The position numbers were made by a program, and so were the translations under genes. Shown one piece after another: positions 55,614 to 63,906 of a stretch of 64,000 nucleotides of DNA. This DNA is from CAVTWY01 sp963738575 (lineage in GTDB: Bacteria > Pseudomonadota > Gammaproteobacteria > Burkholderiales > Burkholderiaceae_C), in contig CAVTWY010000004.1 in the NCBI GenBank assembly GCA_963738575.1, forward strand, positions 1,116,001 to 1,180,000. The letters run 5' to 3'. Below the pieces are notes generated by a model. The model worked only from the letters and a program-made list of their open reading frames with translations, was not told the origin of the DNA and ran no database searches. Each line of letters begins with the position of its first letter. The stretch's first letter is position 1.

Positions 55614-56518
55614 TGCCGTTTGTAACGCGCCCGGCCGAATCGGGTATTCCGTCCCCCGTTGCTGCCAAACGTCAGAGCAACCGTTTTCTGGCCAGGCTGT
55701 TTCGCGACAAACCGCTGGGTGCAGCGGGCGCAATGGTGTTGCTGCTGTTTTTGGTGGTCGGTGTCTTCGCGCCTTGGGTCGCGCCGTATGACTTTAACGA
55801 CATCGCGCCGTTGGACCGCATGCAGTCGCCAAGCTGGGCGCATTGGTTTGGCACCGACAACCTGGGCCGCGATGTGCTGTCGCGCTGCATCTTCGGTGCC
55901 CAGTTGTCAGTGATCATCGGCTGCTCCGCTGCGGCCCTGGCCACACTGATCTCAGCCGTGGTGGGCATCGTCAGCGGCTATTTCGGCGGCAAGGTCGACA
56001 TGGCGGTGCAGCGGGTGGTGGATGCGTGGATGAGCTTTCCTGACCTGATCGTGTTGATCGTGGTGGTGTCCGTCCTCGGCCCGGGCATGCCGCAGATCAT
56101 TGGCACGTTGGGCCTGCTGCTGGGCATCGGCGGCTCGCGCATCGTGCGCTCGGCGGTGGTCTCGGTGCGCGAGCACATGTACGTGCATGCGGCCCAGTCC
56201 ATTGGCGCGGGTACGCTGCGGATCCTGTGGCGGCATGTGCTGCCGAATGTGCTGCCGCCCATCATCGTGCTGTTCACCACCCGTGTGGGCACGGTGATCC
56301 TGGCTGAGTCGGGCTTGAGCTTTCTGGGCCTGGGTGTGCCGCCGCCGGCGCCCACCTGGGGCTCGATGCTGTCGGGCAGTGGCCGCACCTACATGTTCCA
56401 GGGCCCTTGGCTGGCGCTGGCACCCGGCCTGTGCCTGACCGCCGTGGTGTATGCCACCAACGTTTTCGGTGATGCGCTGCGCGATCTGCTTGATCCGCGC
56501 ATGCGTGGCACCCGCTGA
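55613..56518 (+). CDS. dppC: Dipeptide-type ABC transporter permease (DppC-like)
   Basis: A 301-residue inner-membrane permease. The N-terminal OppC domain is LGAAGAMVLLLFLVVGVFAPWVAPYDFND, followed by WFGTDNLGRDVLSRCIFGAQLSV, a hallmark of DppC/OppC. The EAA loop region is HVLPNVLPPIIVLF. Translation is coupled to the upstream permease by the TGATG overlap. Confidence 0.92.
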   Translation: MPFVTRPAESGIPSPVAAKRQSNRFLARLFRDKPLGAAGAMVLLLFLVVGVFAPWVAPYDFNDIAPLDRMQSPSWAHWFGTDNLGRDVLSRCIFGAQLSVIIGCSAAALATLISAVVGIVSGYFGGKVDMAVQRVVDAWMSFPDLIVLIVVVSVLGPGMPQIIGTLGLLLGIGGSRIVRSAVVSVREHMYVHAAQSIGAGTLRILWRHVLPNVLPPIIVLFTTRVGTVILAESGLSFLGLGVPPPAPTWGSMLSGSGRTYMFQGPWLALAPGLCLTAVVYATNVFGDALRDLLDPRMRGTR

Positions 56519-56550
56519 TCCACTTTAAACGCCGTATCTGCGGCATTCGC

Positions 56551-56556
56551 AAGGAG
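56551..56556 (+). promoter_or_regulatory. Strong ribosome binding site of the substrate-binding protein gene
   Basis: AAGGAG ends five bases before ATG 56562. It is the best Shine-Dalgarno in the operon, fitting the high amount of receptor relative to membrane components. Confidence 0.65.
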
Positions 56557-56561
56557 AAATC

Positions 56562-58277
56562 ATGTTTAAACAAGACACCCGCCGCCTGACCCTTCTGGCC
56601 GCTCTGGCCCTGATGGCGACGTCGCCAATCTTGGCGCAAACGGCCCCCAAGACGGCTGCCGCTGAAAAGCCACAGTACGGCGGCGCCTTGAGCATTGCCA
56701 ACAACTACTACCCGGTCGCGCCCTTGAGCTTCGACTCGGGCGACTGGGCCTGGAAGTTCAACATGGACGCAGGCCTGGTCTATGAGCAGCTGATGGTGGC
56801 CGACCTCAGCAAGTCCAAACGCAACGGCGGCAAACATGCCTTTGTGGCCGACGCCTGGTTGCCCAACGATGCCATCAAGGGCGAGCTGGCCGAGAGCTGG
56901 AAGCTGCTTGACAGCCCGCTGCGGGTGGAGGTGCAGCTGCGCAAGGGCATCATGTTCCCGGCCAAGGCGGGCGTGATGGAGGCCCGCGAGCTGACCGCCG
57001 CCGACGTGGTGTACAGCTACGAGCGCATGAACAAGAGCCCGAAAAAGATTCCAACCTACTTCGACCACATCGCCGAGGTGAAGGCCACGGGCAAATACAG
57101 CCTGGTGATGAACTTCAACAGCTACAACGCCGAATGGGACTACCGTTGGGGCTGGGGCTACAACAGCTCCATCGTTCCCAAGGAGGTGATGGAAGCCAAG
57201 GGCAAGGACTGGAAGAACGCCAACGGCACTGGCCCCTATGCGATCACGAATTACGTGCAGGGCAACGCCTTGACGCTGACCAAGAACCCGGCCTACTGGG
57301 ACAGCGAGACCATTGGTGGGGAGAAATTCAAGCTGCCCTTCGCCGACACCATCACCTATCGCTACATCAAAGACGAAAGCACCGCGGTAACGGCGCTGCG
57401 CACGGGCAAGCTCGACATCATGGAATCGGTGCGTTGGAGTGCGGTGGATGAACTGAAGAAGAACGCACCCAAGTTGCAGTGGAACCGCTATCTCAGCAAC
57501 AACGCCAGCTACCTGAACTTGCGCGTGGACCAGAAGCCCTTCGACGACGTACGGGTGCGCCGGGCCTTGAACATGGCCATCAACAAGCCCGAGATCATCA
57601 AGACGTACTACGGCGGCCACGCCGAGCTGTTGAACTTCCCGATGCACGTCAGCTACCTTGGCTACTACGAGCCGCTGTCTGAATTGCCCGAGTCGGTGCG
57701 TGAGCTATACGCCTACAACCCCACCAAGGCCAAAGCCCTGTTGGCCGAGGCCGGCTACCCCAACGGCTTTACCTTCAAGACTCAAACCGGGACCCACAAC
57801 CTGGACCAAGACCTGCTGGCGCAGGTGGCAGCCTACCTGGCTAAAGTAGGGGTGAAGATGGAAATCCAAGTGCTGGAGTACCCGGCATTCCTTTCGGCCA
57901 TGACCACGCGCACCAATGCGGCGGGCTATTACCTGCAAGCGGGGCTGAATAATCCAACCACAGCGCTGCGCAAAACCTTTGTCACGAAGCAGACATGGAA
58001 CACCTCGCAGTACAGTGACCCCGAGTTCGACAAGAAGATGGCCGCCGTGTACGGTGAACCGGACGAGCGGGTACGCCAGGTGAAGGTAAAGCTGATGGTG
58101 CGGGAGATTCTCGACAATGCGCCGGCTATCTTTCTGCCCACACCTTACGCATTCACCGCATGGTGGCCGTGGGTGAAAAACTACGGCGGCGAATTGCGTG
58201 CAGGCGCTGAACGACCCGGCCCGATTCACGCCCGCGTATGGGTGGATCAGGCGATAAAAAAGCAGATGGGCTTCTGA
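56562..58277 (+). CDS. Extracellular solute-binding protein, family 5 (DppA-like)
   Basis: A 571-residue periplasmic receptor. Signal peptide MFKQDTRRLTLLAALALMA, with cleavage expected after ILAQ-TA. Family marks: ELAESWKLLDSPLRVEVQLRKGIMF, LTAADVVYSYERM, VRVRRALNMAINKPEII and NPTKAKALLAEAGYPNG. Third gene of the importer; the position between permeases and ATPases is common. The ligand is unknown. Confidence 0.92.
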   Translation: MFKQDTRRLTLLAALALMATSPILAQTAPKTAAAEKPQYGGALSIANNYYPVAPLSFDSGDWAWKFNMDAGLVYEQLMVADLSKSKRNGGKHAFVADAWLPNDAIKGELAESWKLLDSPLRVEVQLRKGIMFPAKAGVMEARELTAADVVYSYERMNKSPKKIPTYFDHIAEVKATGKYSLVMNFNSYNAEWDYRWGWGYNSSIVPKEVMEAKGKDWKNANGTGPYAITNYVQGNALTLTKNPAYWDSETIGGEKFKLPFADTITYRYIKDESTAVTALRTGKLDIMESVRWSAVDELKKNAPKLQWNRYLSNNASYLNLRVDQKPFDDVRVRRALNMAINKPEIIKTYYGGHAELLNFPMHVSYLGYYEPLSELPESVRELYAYNPTKAKALLAEAGYPNGFTFKTQTGTHNLDQDLLAQVAAYLAKVGVKMEIQVLEYPAFLSAMTTRTNAAGYYLQAGLNNPTTALRKTFVTKQTWNTSQYSDPEFDKKMAAVYGEPDERVRQVKVKLMVREILDNAPAIFLPTPYAFTAWWPWVKNYGGELRAGAERPGPIHARVWVDQAIKKQMGF

Positions 58278-58300
58278 CTAAAGCCCATGTGAGGCACACC

Positions 58301-59302
58301 GTGACCCAACCCCTTCTTGAGGTAAAAAACCTCACGACCCGATTCCGGACCGAGCGTGGAGAACTCACCGCCGTTGACGATGTGAGCTTCAGCTTGGCCG
58401 CAGGGCAGACGCTGGCCATCGTGGGTGAATCGGGTTCAGGAAAAAGTGTGACTGCGATGTCGCTCATGCGCCTGATTCCCGATCCGCCAGGCCGCATCAC
58501 AGGGGGGCAGATCCTGTTCGAAGGGCAGGACTTGCTGAAGCTCTCGGACGCGCAGATGCGCGGCATCCGGGGCGACCGCATCGCGATGATCTTCCAGGAG
58601 CCGATGAGCTCGCTGAACCCCTCGCTCACCGTCGGGATGCAGATTGCCGAGCCGGTGAATCTGCATCGCAAGTTGCCTTGGGCAAAGGCTTACGAGGTGG
58701 CCAAGGGCCTGCTGGAGAAGGTGCGCATTCCAGATGCCGCGAGTCGCCTCAAGACCTGGCCTCACCAGTACTCGGGCGGCATGCGCCAGCGCACCATGAT
58801 CGCCATGGCGCTGGCCTGCCAGCCCAAGCTGATCATCGCCGACGAGCCCACCACGGCGCTGGATGTCACCGTGCAGGCGCAGATTCTGGATCTGCTCAAA
58901 GAGTTGACCCGTGAGACCGGTGCGGCGTTGATCCTTATCACGCACGACCTGGGGGTTGTGGCGCGCTACGCCGATCACGTGGCGGTGATGTACGGCGGGC
59001 GAATCGTCGAGCAGGCAGAAGCCGGTGCGTTGTACGCCCACCCGCGCCATCCGTATACACGCGGGCTGCTGGCCTCCATTCCTCGCCTGGACAGCCACGC
59101 TGGCCAACGACTGGTGCCGATCTCAGGCCAGCCACCGGATCTGGCGCGCCTGCCCTCAGGTTGCGCCTTTGCGCCACGCTGCCAGCATGCCGACGCCAGC
59201 TGCAACGCCAACCGCCCGGCGCTGCGGGAACTGGAGCCCGGTCATCTGGGCGCCTGCCACCACGCCGACGCCACTGATGCGAGCCTGTTCCATGTCGCCT
59301 GA
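58301..59302 (+). CDS. dppD: Dipeptide-type ABC transporter ATP-binding protein (DppD-like)
   Basis: A 333-residue ATPase. Walker A GESGSGKS, Q-loop IAMIFQEPMSSLNP, signature YSGGMRQRTMIAMAL, Walker B LIIADEPTTALD, H-loop LILITHDLGVVA. The C-terminal oligopeptide-transporter region has SGCAFAPRCQHADASC with its cysteines. GTG 58301 begins VTQPLLEVKNL; the longer reading overlaps the receptor gene and has no family similarity. Confidence 0.92.
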   Translation: MTQPLLEVKNLTTRFRTERGELTAVDDVSFSLAAGQTLAIVGESGSGKSVTAMSLMRLIPDPPGRITGGQILFEGQDLLKLSDAQMRGIRGDRIAMIFQEPMSSLNPSLTVGMQIAEPVNLHRKLPWAKAYEVAKGLLEKVRIPDAASRLKTWPHQYSGGMRQRTMIAMALACQPKLIIADEPTTALDVTVQAQILDLLKELTRETGAALILITHDLGVVARYADHVAVMYGGRIVEQAEAGALYAHPRHPYTRGLLASIPRLDSHAGQRLVPISGQPPDLARLPSGCAFAPRCQHADASCNANRPALRELEPGHLGACHHADATDASLFHVA

Positions 59303-60311
59303 CCCACAACCCCTGCTGCAGGTAAAAGACCTGAAAGTGCACTTCCCACTGCCGGCCACGGGCCTGCTGCGCCGATCCACCAGTGCCGTCAAGGCGGTGG
59401 ATGGCGTGTCCTTCAGCCTCGCTGCAGGCCAGACCCTTGGCCTGGTTGGCGAGAGCGGCTGCGGCAAGAGCACCACCGGCCTAGCGGTGCTGCGCATGCA
59501 GCCCGTCACCAGCGGGCGCATCGTGTTTGAAGGTGCCGATATCACCACCCAGCAGGCGCGCACCGGCACTTTCCGCCGCCACATGCAGATGGTCTACCAA
59601 GACCCCTATGGCTCGCTCAACCCACGCATGAAGGTACGCGACCTCATTGGCGAGCCGCTGCAGGTACATGGCTTGGCCGGCAACGCCGGGGAGTACCGGG
59701 ATCGCATCGCGGGCCTGATCAAGACCGTGGGCCTGTTGCCCGACATGGCAGAGCGCTATCCGCATGAATTTTCTGGCGGCCAACGGCAACGCATCGGCAT
59801 CGCGCGGGCGCTTGCGCTGGAGCCGAGCCTGATCATCTGCGACGAACCGGTTTCGGCGCTGGACGTATCGATCCAGGCGCAGGTGGTCAATGTGCTGCAG
59901 GAACTGCAGGAACGCATGGGTCTGGCCTATCTGTTCATCGCTCACGACCTCGCAGTAGTTCGCCATCTGAGCCACCGCGTGGCGGTGATGTACCTGGGCC
60001 GCATTGTCGAGATCGCCAGCCGAGACGATCTCTACCGCGCACCGCTGCACCCCTACACGCAGGCCCTGCTGTCGGCCGTGCCGGTGGCCGACCCTGTGGT
60101 GGAGCGTGCGCGCAAGCGCATCGTGGTTCAGGGCGAGGTGCCCAGTGCCTTGAATCCTCCGCCGGGTTGTCGCTTCCATACGCGCTGCCCGCAGGTCATG
60201 GCGCGCTGCCGCACCGACGATCCGCCGCTGCAAGACCTGGGGCAGGGCCGCGCGGTGGCCTGCCACCTGCACAGCATGTCCACCACCTTCCCACTCAAGA
60301 ACGCGGCCTGA
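59292..60311 (+). CDS. dppF: Dipeptide-type ABC transporter ATP-binding protein (DppF-like)
   Basis: A 339-residue ATPase. Walker A GESGCGKSTTG, Q-loop MQMVYQDPYGSLNPRM, signature FSGGQRQRIGIARAL, Walker B LIICDEPVSALDVSIQ, and the C-terminal cysteine cluster PPGCRFHTRCPQVMARC. ATG 59292 overlaps the upstream stop by eleven bases. It closes the five-gene importer. Confidence 0.92.
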   Translation: MSPDPQPLLQVKDLKVHFPLPATGLLRRSTSAVKAVDGVSFSLAAGQTLGLVGESGCGKSTTGLAVLRMQPVTSGRIVFEGADITTQQARTGTFRRHMQMVYQDPYGSLNPRMKVRDLIGEPLQVHGLAGNAGEYRDRIAGLIKTVGLLPDMAERYPHEFSGGQRQRIGIARALALEPSLIICDEPVSALDVSIQAQVVNVLQELQERMGLAYLFIAHDLAVVRHLSHRVAVMYLGRIVEIASRDDLYRAPLHPYTQALLSAVPVADPVVERARKRIVVQGEVPSALNPPPGCRFHTRCPQVMARCRTDDPPLQDLGQGRAVACHLHSMSTTFPLKNAA

Positions 60312-60362
60312 CCGGCGAGGTCTGCGGCAGGTCCAGAGGGCAAAGCAGGTCTGCTGCCATTC

Positions 60363-60376
60363 ATCGCATGCGTGAT
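60363..60376 (+). promoter_or_regulatory. 14-bp operator-like palindrome, copy 6
   Basis: ATCGCATGCGTGAT, 86 bases before the first MaoC gene. Identical to copy 7. Confidence 0.65.
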
Positions 60377-60462
60377 TCAACGAGATTTGCAAATGCTCGA
60401 ACATGTCGACATTCAGCAGCAGGTAGCAAGCTGCATTCCCAACTTCTGATCGAGAAATTCCG

Positions 60463-60963
60463 ATGACGCCTGCCGAGCACACCGTGGCACGCCTGATGGC
60501 CGACGCCAAGCTGCGGGGGCGGGGCAACCGATACGAAGACTTCAGCGTTGGCCAGCGATTCGTGCACCACTGGGGGCGCACGGTGACGGAATCGGACAGT
60601 GTCGCGTTCAGCACCCTGACCCTGCACTACAACCCTCATTACACCAACGCCGACTATGCGGCGGCCCATGGGCACGCGGCGATGCCGATCAATCCGCTGC
60701 TGGTGTTTAACACCGTGTTTGGCCTGAGCGTCGAGGATCTGTCCGAAATCGGCGGCCCTTTCCTGGGAGTTGAAGCGTTGAGCTACCTGCGCGACGTCTA
60801 CCCCGGCGAGACCTTGTATGCAAGCTCCGAAGTGGTCGCAGCGCGGCTGGCGAGCAACCGCCCCGGACACGGCATCGTGACTTGGCACACACGGGGGCAC
60901 AACCAGCGCGGTGAAGAGGTGATCACCTTCAAGCGAGCCAATCTCGTCAGGATGCGGAGCTGA
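60463..60963 (+). CDS. MaoC-family hydratase 1
   Basis: A 166-residue hot-dog-fold (R)-specific enoyl-CoA hydratase-like protein. YEDFSVGQRFVHHWGRTVTESDSVAFSTLTLHYNPHYTN holds the hydratase motif with its conserved aspartate and histidine; LGVEALSYLRDVYPGETLY follows. The sequence resembles mesaconyl-CoA or itaconyl-CoA hydratase-type proteins. First gene of a four-gene set: MaoC, MaoC, CaiB, CitE-like. Confidence 0.88.
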   Translation: MTPAEHTVARLMADAKLRGRGNRYEDFSVGQRFVHHWGRTVTESDSVAFSTLTLHYNPHYTNADYAAAHGHAAMPINPLLVFNTVFGLSVEDLSEIGGPFLGVEALSYLRDVYPGETLYASSEVVAARLASNRPGHGIVTWHTRGHNQRGEEVITFKRANLVRMRS

Positions 60964-60968
60964 ACCCG

Positions 60969-61473
60969 ATGAAAAACCCAAACATGAAAAGTCGCACCGC
61001 TGACCAGTGCAGACGGCTATTTCGAAGACTTTGAAGTGGGTGCGCTGATCCGCCACGCGCGCGGCAAGACCGTCACCGAAATGGACAACGTGTTGATCAC
61101 CAACATGGTGATGAACACCGCTCAAGGGCACTTCAACGAAGACGCGATGACGAAGTCGGCCAAAGGCATCTTCGGGCAACGTGTGGTCTTTGGCGGTATC
61201 AATCTATCGATGGTCATCGGCCTGGCATCGCAGGACACGGCCGAGCAGTGCCTGCGTGAGCTGGGCATGGACAAGATTCGGCTCCTGAACCCCGTGTTCC
61301 ACGGTCACACGCTGTATGCCTACACCGAGGTGCTGGAAAAGCGCGACGCCGACCGCGACGATGCAGGTGTGGTGCGGTTTCGTCACTACGGCGTGAACCA
61401 GGACGACAAGCTGTGCGTCGAAGCCGAGCGCACGGTGTTGCTCAAGCGCAAGAGCCACTGGGCGCAGCAATGA
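60969..61473 (+). CDS. MaoC-family hydratase 2, one frameshift at the N-terminus
   Basis: About 167 residues. ATG 60969 (MKNPNMKSRTA) leads into a frame break near 61000, after which GYFEDFEVGALIRHARGKTVTEMDNVLITNMVMNT and GHFNEDAM (histidine of the hydratase motif) follow. GQRVVFGGINLSMVIGLA and FHGHTLYAYTEVLEKR complete the fold. It is a distant paralogue of the upstream gene, starting six bases after it. Paired MaoC proteins may form one heteromeric hydratase. Confidence 0.85.
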
Positions 61474-61497
61474 GTGTTTGCGCTTTGAGCTTACACC

Positions 61498-62757
61498 ATG
61501 GTTGACGCGGCGCGCGCGGCCGCAGGCGCACTCGACGGGATGGTCGTCATTGACCTCACGCAGATGCTGGCGGGTCCCTACACCACCATGATGCTGGCCG
61601 ACCAGGGTGCACGCGTCATCAAGGTGGAACCACCGGGCGGCGAAACCACCCGCAAGGCCGGCCCCCATGCCGAAGGGGCACTGCGCTTCGAACAGGGTGG
61701 TTATGGCGCGTACTTTGCGTCGGTCAACCGCAACAAGGAATCCATCGTCCTCGACCTGAAGCTGCCCGCAGGCAAGGACGCCCTTCTGCGCCTGCTGGAC
61801 CAGGCCGACGTGGTGGTGGAAAACTTCCGCTCCGGTGTCATGGAACGGTTAGGCCTTTCGTACGAAACGCTGGCTGCACGCTGCCCCAAGTTGATCTACG
61901 CCACCTTGCGTGGCTTTGGTGACCCGCGTACCGGTCTCAGCCCCTATGCCGAGTGGCCTGCGTACGACCCCATCGCCCAGGCCATGGGCGGCATCATGGG
62001 CATCACGGGGCCGGTGGCCGGTGGCGCGCCCACCAAGATCGGGCCCGGCGTGGGCGACATCGTCCCCGGCATGTTTCTCGCATTTGGTATTGCTTCGGCC
62101 TGTTGGCGTGCGCAGCGCACGGGTCGTGGCCAGTTCGTGGACGTTGCCATGACTGACGCCGTGCTGGCCCTGTGCGAACGCATCGTGTTTCAGTACAGCG
62201 TCACCGGCCTGGCGCCTAAACCTGAAGGCAATGGCCACCCGCTGCTCTGCCCATTTGGCCTGTTTGCGACCCGTGACGGCTGGGTCAGCCTGGGGGTGCC
62301 CAACGACAGGTTCTGGGTGCCCCTGATGCAGAAGATGGGGCGACCGGACCTGGCGCAGGACCCGGCCTTTCTTAGCAACGAAGCGCGCGTGGCCCGTCGG
62401 ACCGAGGTGGAAGCGCTCGTCAGTGACTGGACGGGCCAGCACACCCGCGCCGAACTCGCCGCCCTGCTGGGCGGAGAGATCCCATTTGCCCCCGTCTACA
62501 CCGCAGCCGATGTATTTGCCGACCCGCATTACCGCGCCCGGCAGATGCTGGTGGAGACCGAATACCCCGGCGCAGCCAACCCGCTGGTGCTGGCCGGTAC
62601 GCCGGTGAAGATGAGCGACACCCCCGGCACGGTGAGTCGGCGAGCACCTCTGGTTGGCGAACACAGCCAGGCTGTGTTGGCCGAGTTCGGCTTCGAAGCA
62701 GTGGAAATCGCGGCGCTGTGTTCTGCCGCTCCTGCCGCTGTGCCAATGACCACATGA
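61498..62757 (+). CDS. CaiB/BaiF family (class III) CoA-transferase
   Basis: A 419-residue class III CoA-transferase. LDGMVVIDLTQMLAGPYTTMMLADQGARVIKVEPPGG is the standard opening; VVVENFRSGVMERLGLSYETL and WPAYDPIAQAMGGIMG follow, the latter with the catalytic aspartate. Later GRGQFVDVAMTDAVLAL. It would move CoA to or within a dicarboxylic acid (itaconate, mesaconate or methylsuccinate type, judging from neighbours). Confidence 0.92.
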   Translation: MVDAARAAAGALDGMVVIDLTQMLAGPYTTMMLADQGARVIKVEPPGGETTRKAGPHAEGALRFEQGGYGAYFASVNRNKESIVLDLKLPAGKDALLRLLDQADVVVENFRSGVMERLGLSYETLAARCPKLIYATLRGFGDPRTGLSPYAEWPAYDPIAQAMGGIMGITGPVAGGAPTKIGPGVGDIVPGMFLAFGIASACWRAQRTGRGQFVDVAMTDAVLALCERIVFQYSVTGLAPKPEGNGHPLLCPFGLFATRDGWVSLGVPNDRFWVPLMQKMGRPDLAQDPAFLSNEARVARRTEVEALVSDWTGQHTRAELAALLGGEIPFAPVYTAADVFADPHYRARQMLVETEYPGAANPLVLAGTPVKMSDTPGTVSRRAPLVGEHSQAVLAEFGFEAVEIAALCSAAPAAVPMTT

Positions 62758-62767
62758 AGAAGTCCCC

Positions 62768-62923
62768 ATGTTGAACAGAAGACATGTGCTCGCCGCCGAG
62801 GCGATGCACACAGTTGCCGCTCCCCTGTGTGCACAGTCCAGCACGCCCAACTGGCCCAGCAAGCCGGTAAGGATCATCCTGGGCTTTCCGCCAAGGCAGC
62901 GCAGCGATGCATCGCATGCGTGA
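62768..62923 (+). pseudogene. Bug/TctC receptor, N-terminal remnant only
   Basis: Fifty-one codons starting MLNRRHVLAA with a degenerate signal peptide, then STPNWPSKPVRIILGFPP, the conserved beginning of mature Bug receptors (WPxKPVRIIVGFPPGG). After that the frame runs into the operator-like site and stops. About 270 residues are missing. The deletion fuses the start of the receptor gene to the promoter region of the next gene. Confidence 0.75.
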
Positions 62924-62924
62924 T
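62911..62924 (+). promoter_or_regulatory. 14-bp operator-like palindrome, copy 7
   Basis: ATCGCATGCGTGAT, ending 60 bases before the CitE-like gene at 62985 and overlapping the end of the truncated receptor frame. Confidence 0.65.
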
Positions 62925-62984
62925 TCCAAGAAGCGCTTGTAGCGTGAACACTGACGCGAAGTTTCCAAACCCGAGATCGAGATC

Positions 62985-63896
62985 ATGACGACACGCCCCC
63001 ACCGCAACCGCCGCTGCCAGCTGTCTGTGCCAGGCTCGAGCGAGAAGATGATGCAAAAGGCCGCCGGTCTGGGCGTCGACTATGTCTTCCTCGATCTGGA
63101 AGACGCGGTGGCACCTTCTGAAAAACGGCCCTCGCGCAAGCGCATCGTCGAGGCACTGACCGGCCTGGACTGGGGCCGCACGACACGCTGCGTGCGCGTT
63201 AACGACCTCACCACCGAGTACGCCTACGAAGACATCATCGAAGTGGTGGAGGGTGCGCGCGAGAACCTCGATCTCATCATGCTGCCCAAGGCCATGAGCG
63301 CGGCCGATGTGCTGTTCGTCGACAAGCTGCTTTCGATGATGGAAAAGAAGCTGGGCCTCAAGAAGCAAATTGGCCTGGACGTGTTGATCGAAGAAGTGGA
63401 AGCGATGATGCAAGTCGAAGTCATCGCCGCATCAACGCCGCGCCTGGAGTGCCTGATTTTTGGCATGGGCGACTACTCGGCCAGCCAAGGCATCTCGATG
63501 CGCGACATCGGGGGAAGTAACGGCTATCCCGGTGATATCTGGCATTACCAGCGCCAGAAGCTCACCATCGCCTGCCGGGCCAACCGCATTGACGCGGTGG
63601 ACGGCCCCTTTGGCAACTTCAAAGACACCGAGTCCTTTCGTGAAGAGTGTCGGCGTTCCATGATCTTGGGCATGGTGGGCAAGTGGGCCATACACCCCTC
63701 GCAGGTGGAAATCGCCCAGACCGCGTTTTCGCCCCGGCCCGAAGAAATTTCCCGCGCTCGCGCGATGAAGACGGCCTATGACGAGGCACTCGCACAAGGC
63801 ATTGGCGCAGTGCAGTTCGAGGGCAAGATGATCGACATTGCGGCGGTGCGCATCGTCAACAACACCCTTGAAAAGGCGCAGCGCCTGGGTTTGTGA
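62985..63896 (+). CDS. CitE-like CoA-thioester lyase (malyl/citramalyl-CoA lyase type)
   Basis: A 303-residue HpcH/HpaI family lyase. RRCQLSVPGSSEKMMQKAA, DYVFLDLEDAVAPSEK (metal-binding region), IMLPKAMSAADV, GLDVLIEEVEAMMQVEVI, and MVGKWAIHPSQVEIAQTAF. It is closer to the L-malyl-CoA/beta-methylmalyl-CoA lyase branch than the CitE-like gene at 48485. With the two MaoC hydratases and the CoA-transferase it completes an itaconate/mesaconate-like degradation module giving acetyl-CoA or propionyl-CoA plus a 2-oxo acid. Confidence 0.88.
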   Translation: MTTRPHRNRRCQLSVPGSSEKMMQKAAGLGVDYVFLDLEDAVAPSEKRPSRKRIVEALTGLDWGRTTRCVRVNDLTTEYAYEDIIEVVEGARENLDLIMLPKAMSAADVLFVDKLLSMMEKKLGLKKQIGLDVLIEEVEAMMQVEVIAASTPRLECLIFGMGDYSASQGISMRDIGGSNGYPGDIWHYQRQKLTIACRANRIDAVDGPFGNFKDTESFREECRRSMILGMVGKWAIHPSQVEIAQTAFSPRPEEISRARAMKTAYDEALAQGIGAVQFEGKMIDIAAVRIVNNTLEKAQRLGL

Positions 63897-63906
63897 GGCC
63901 ACTCCC

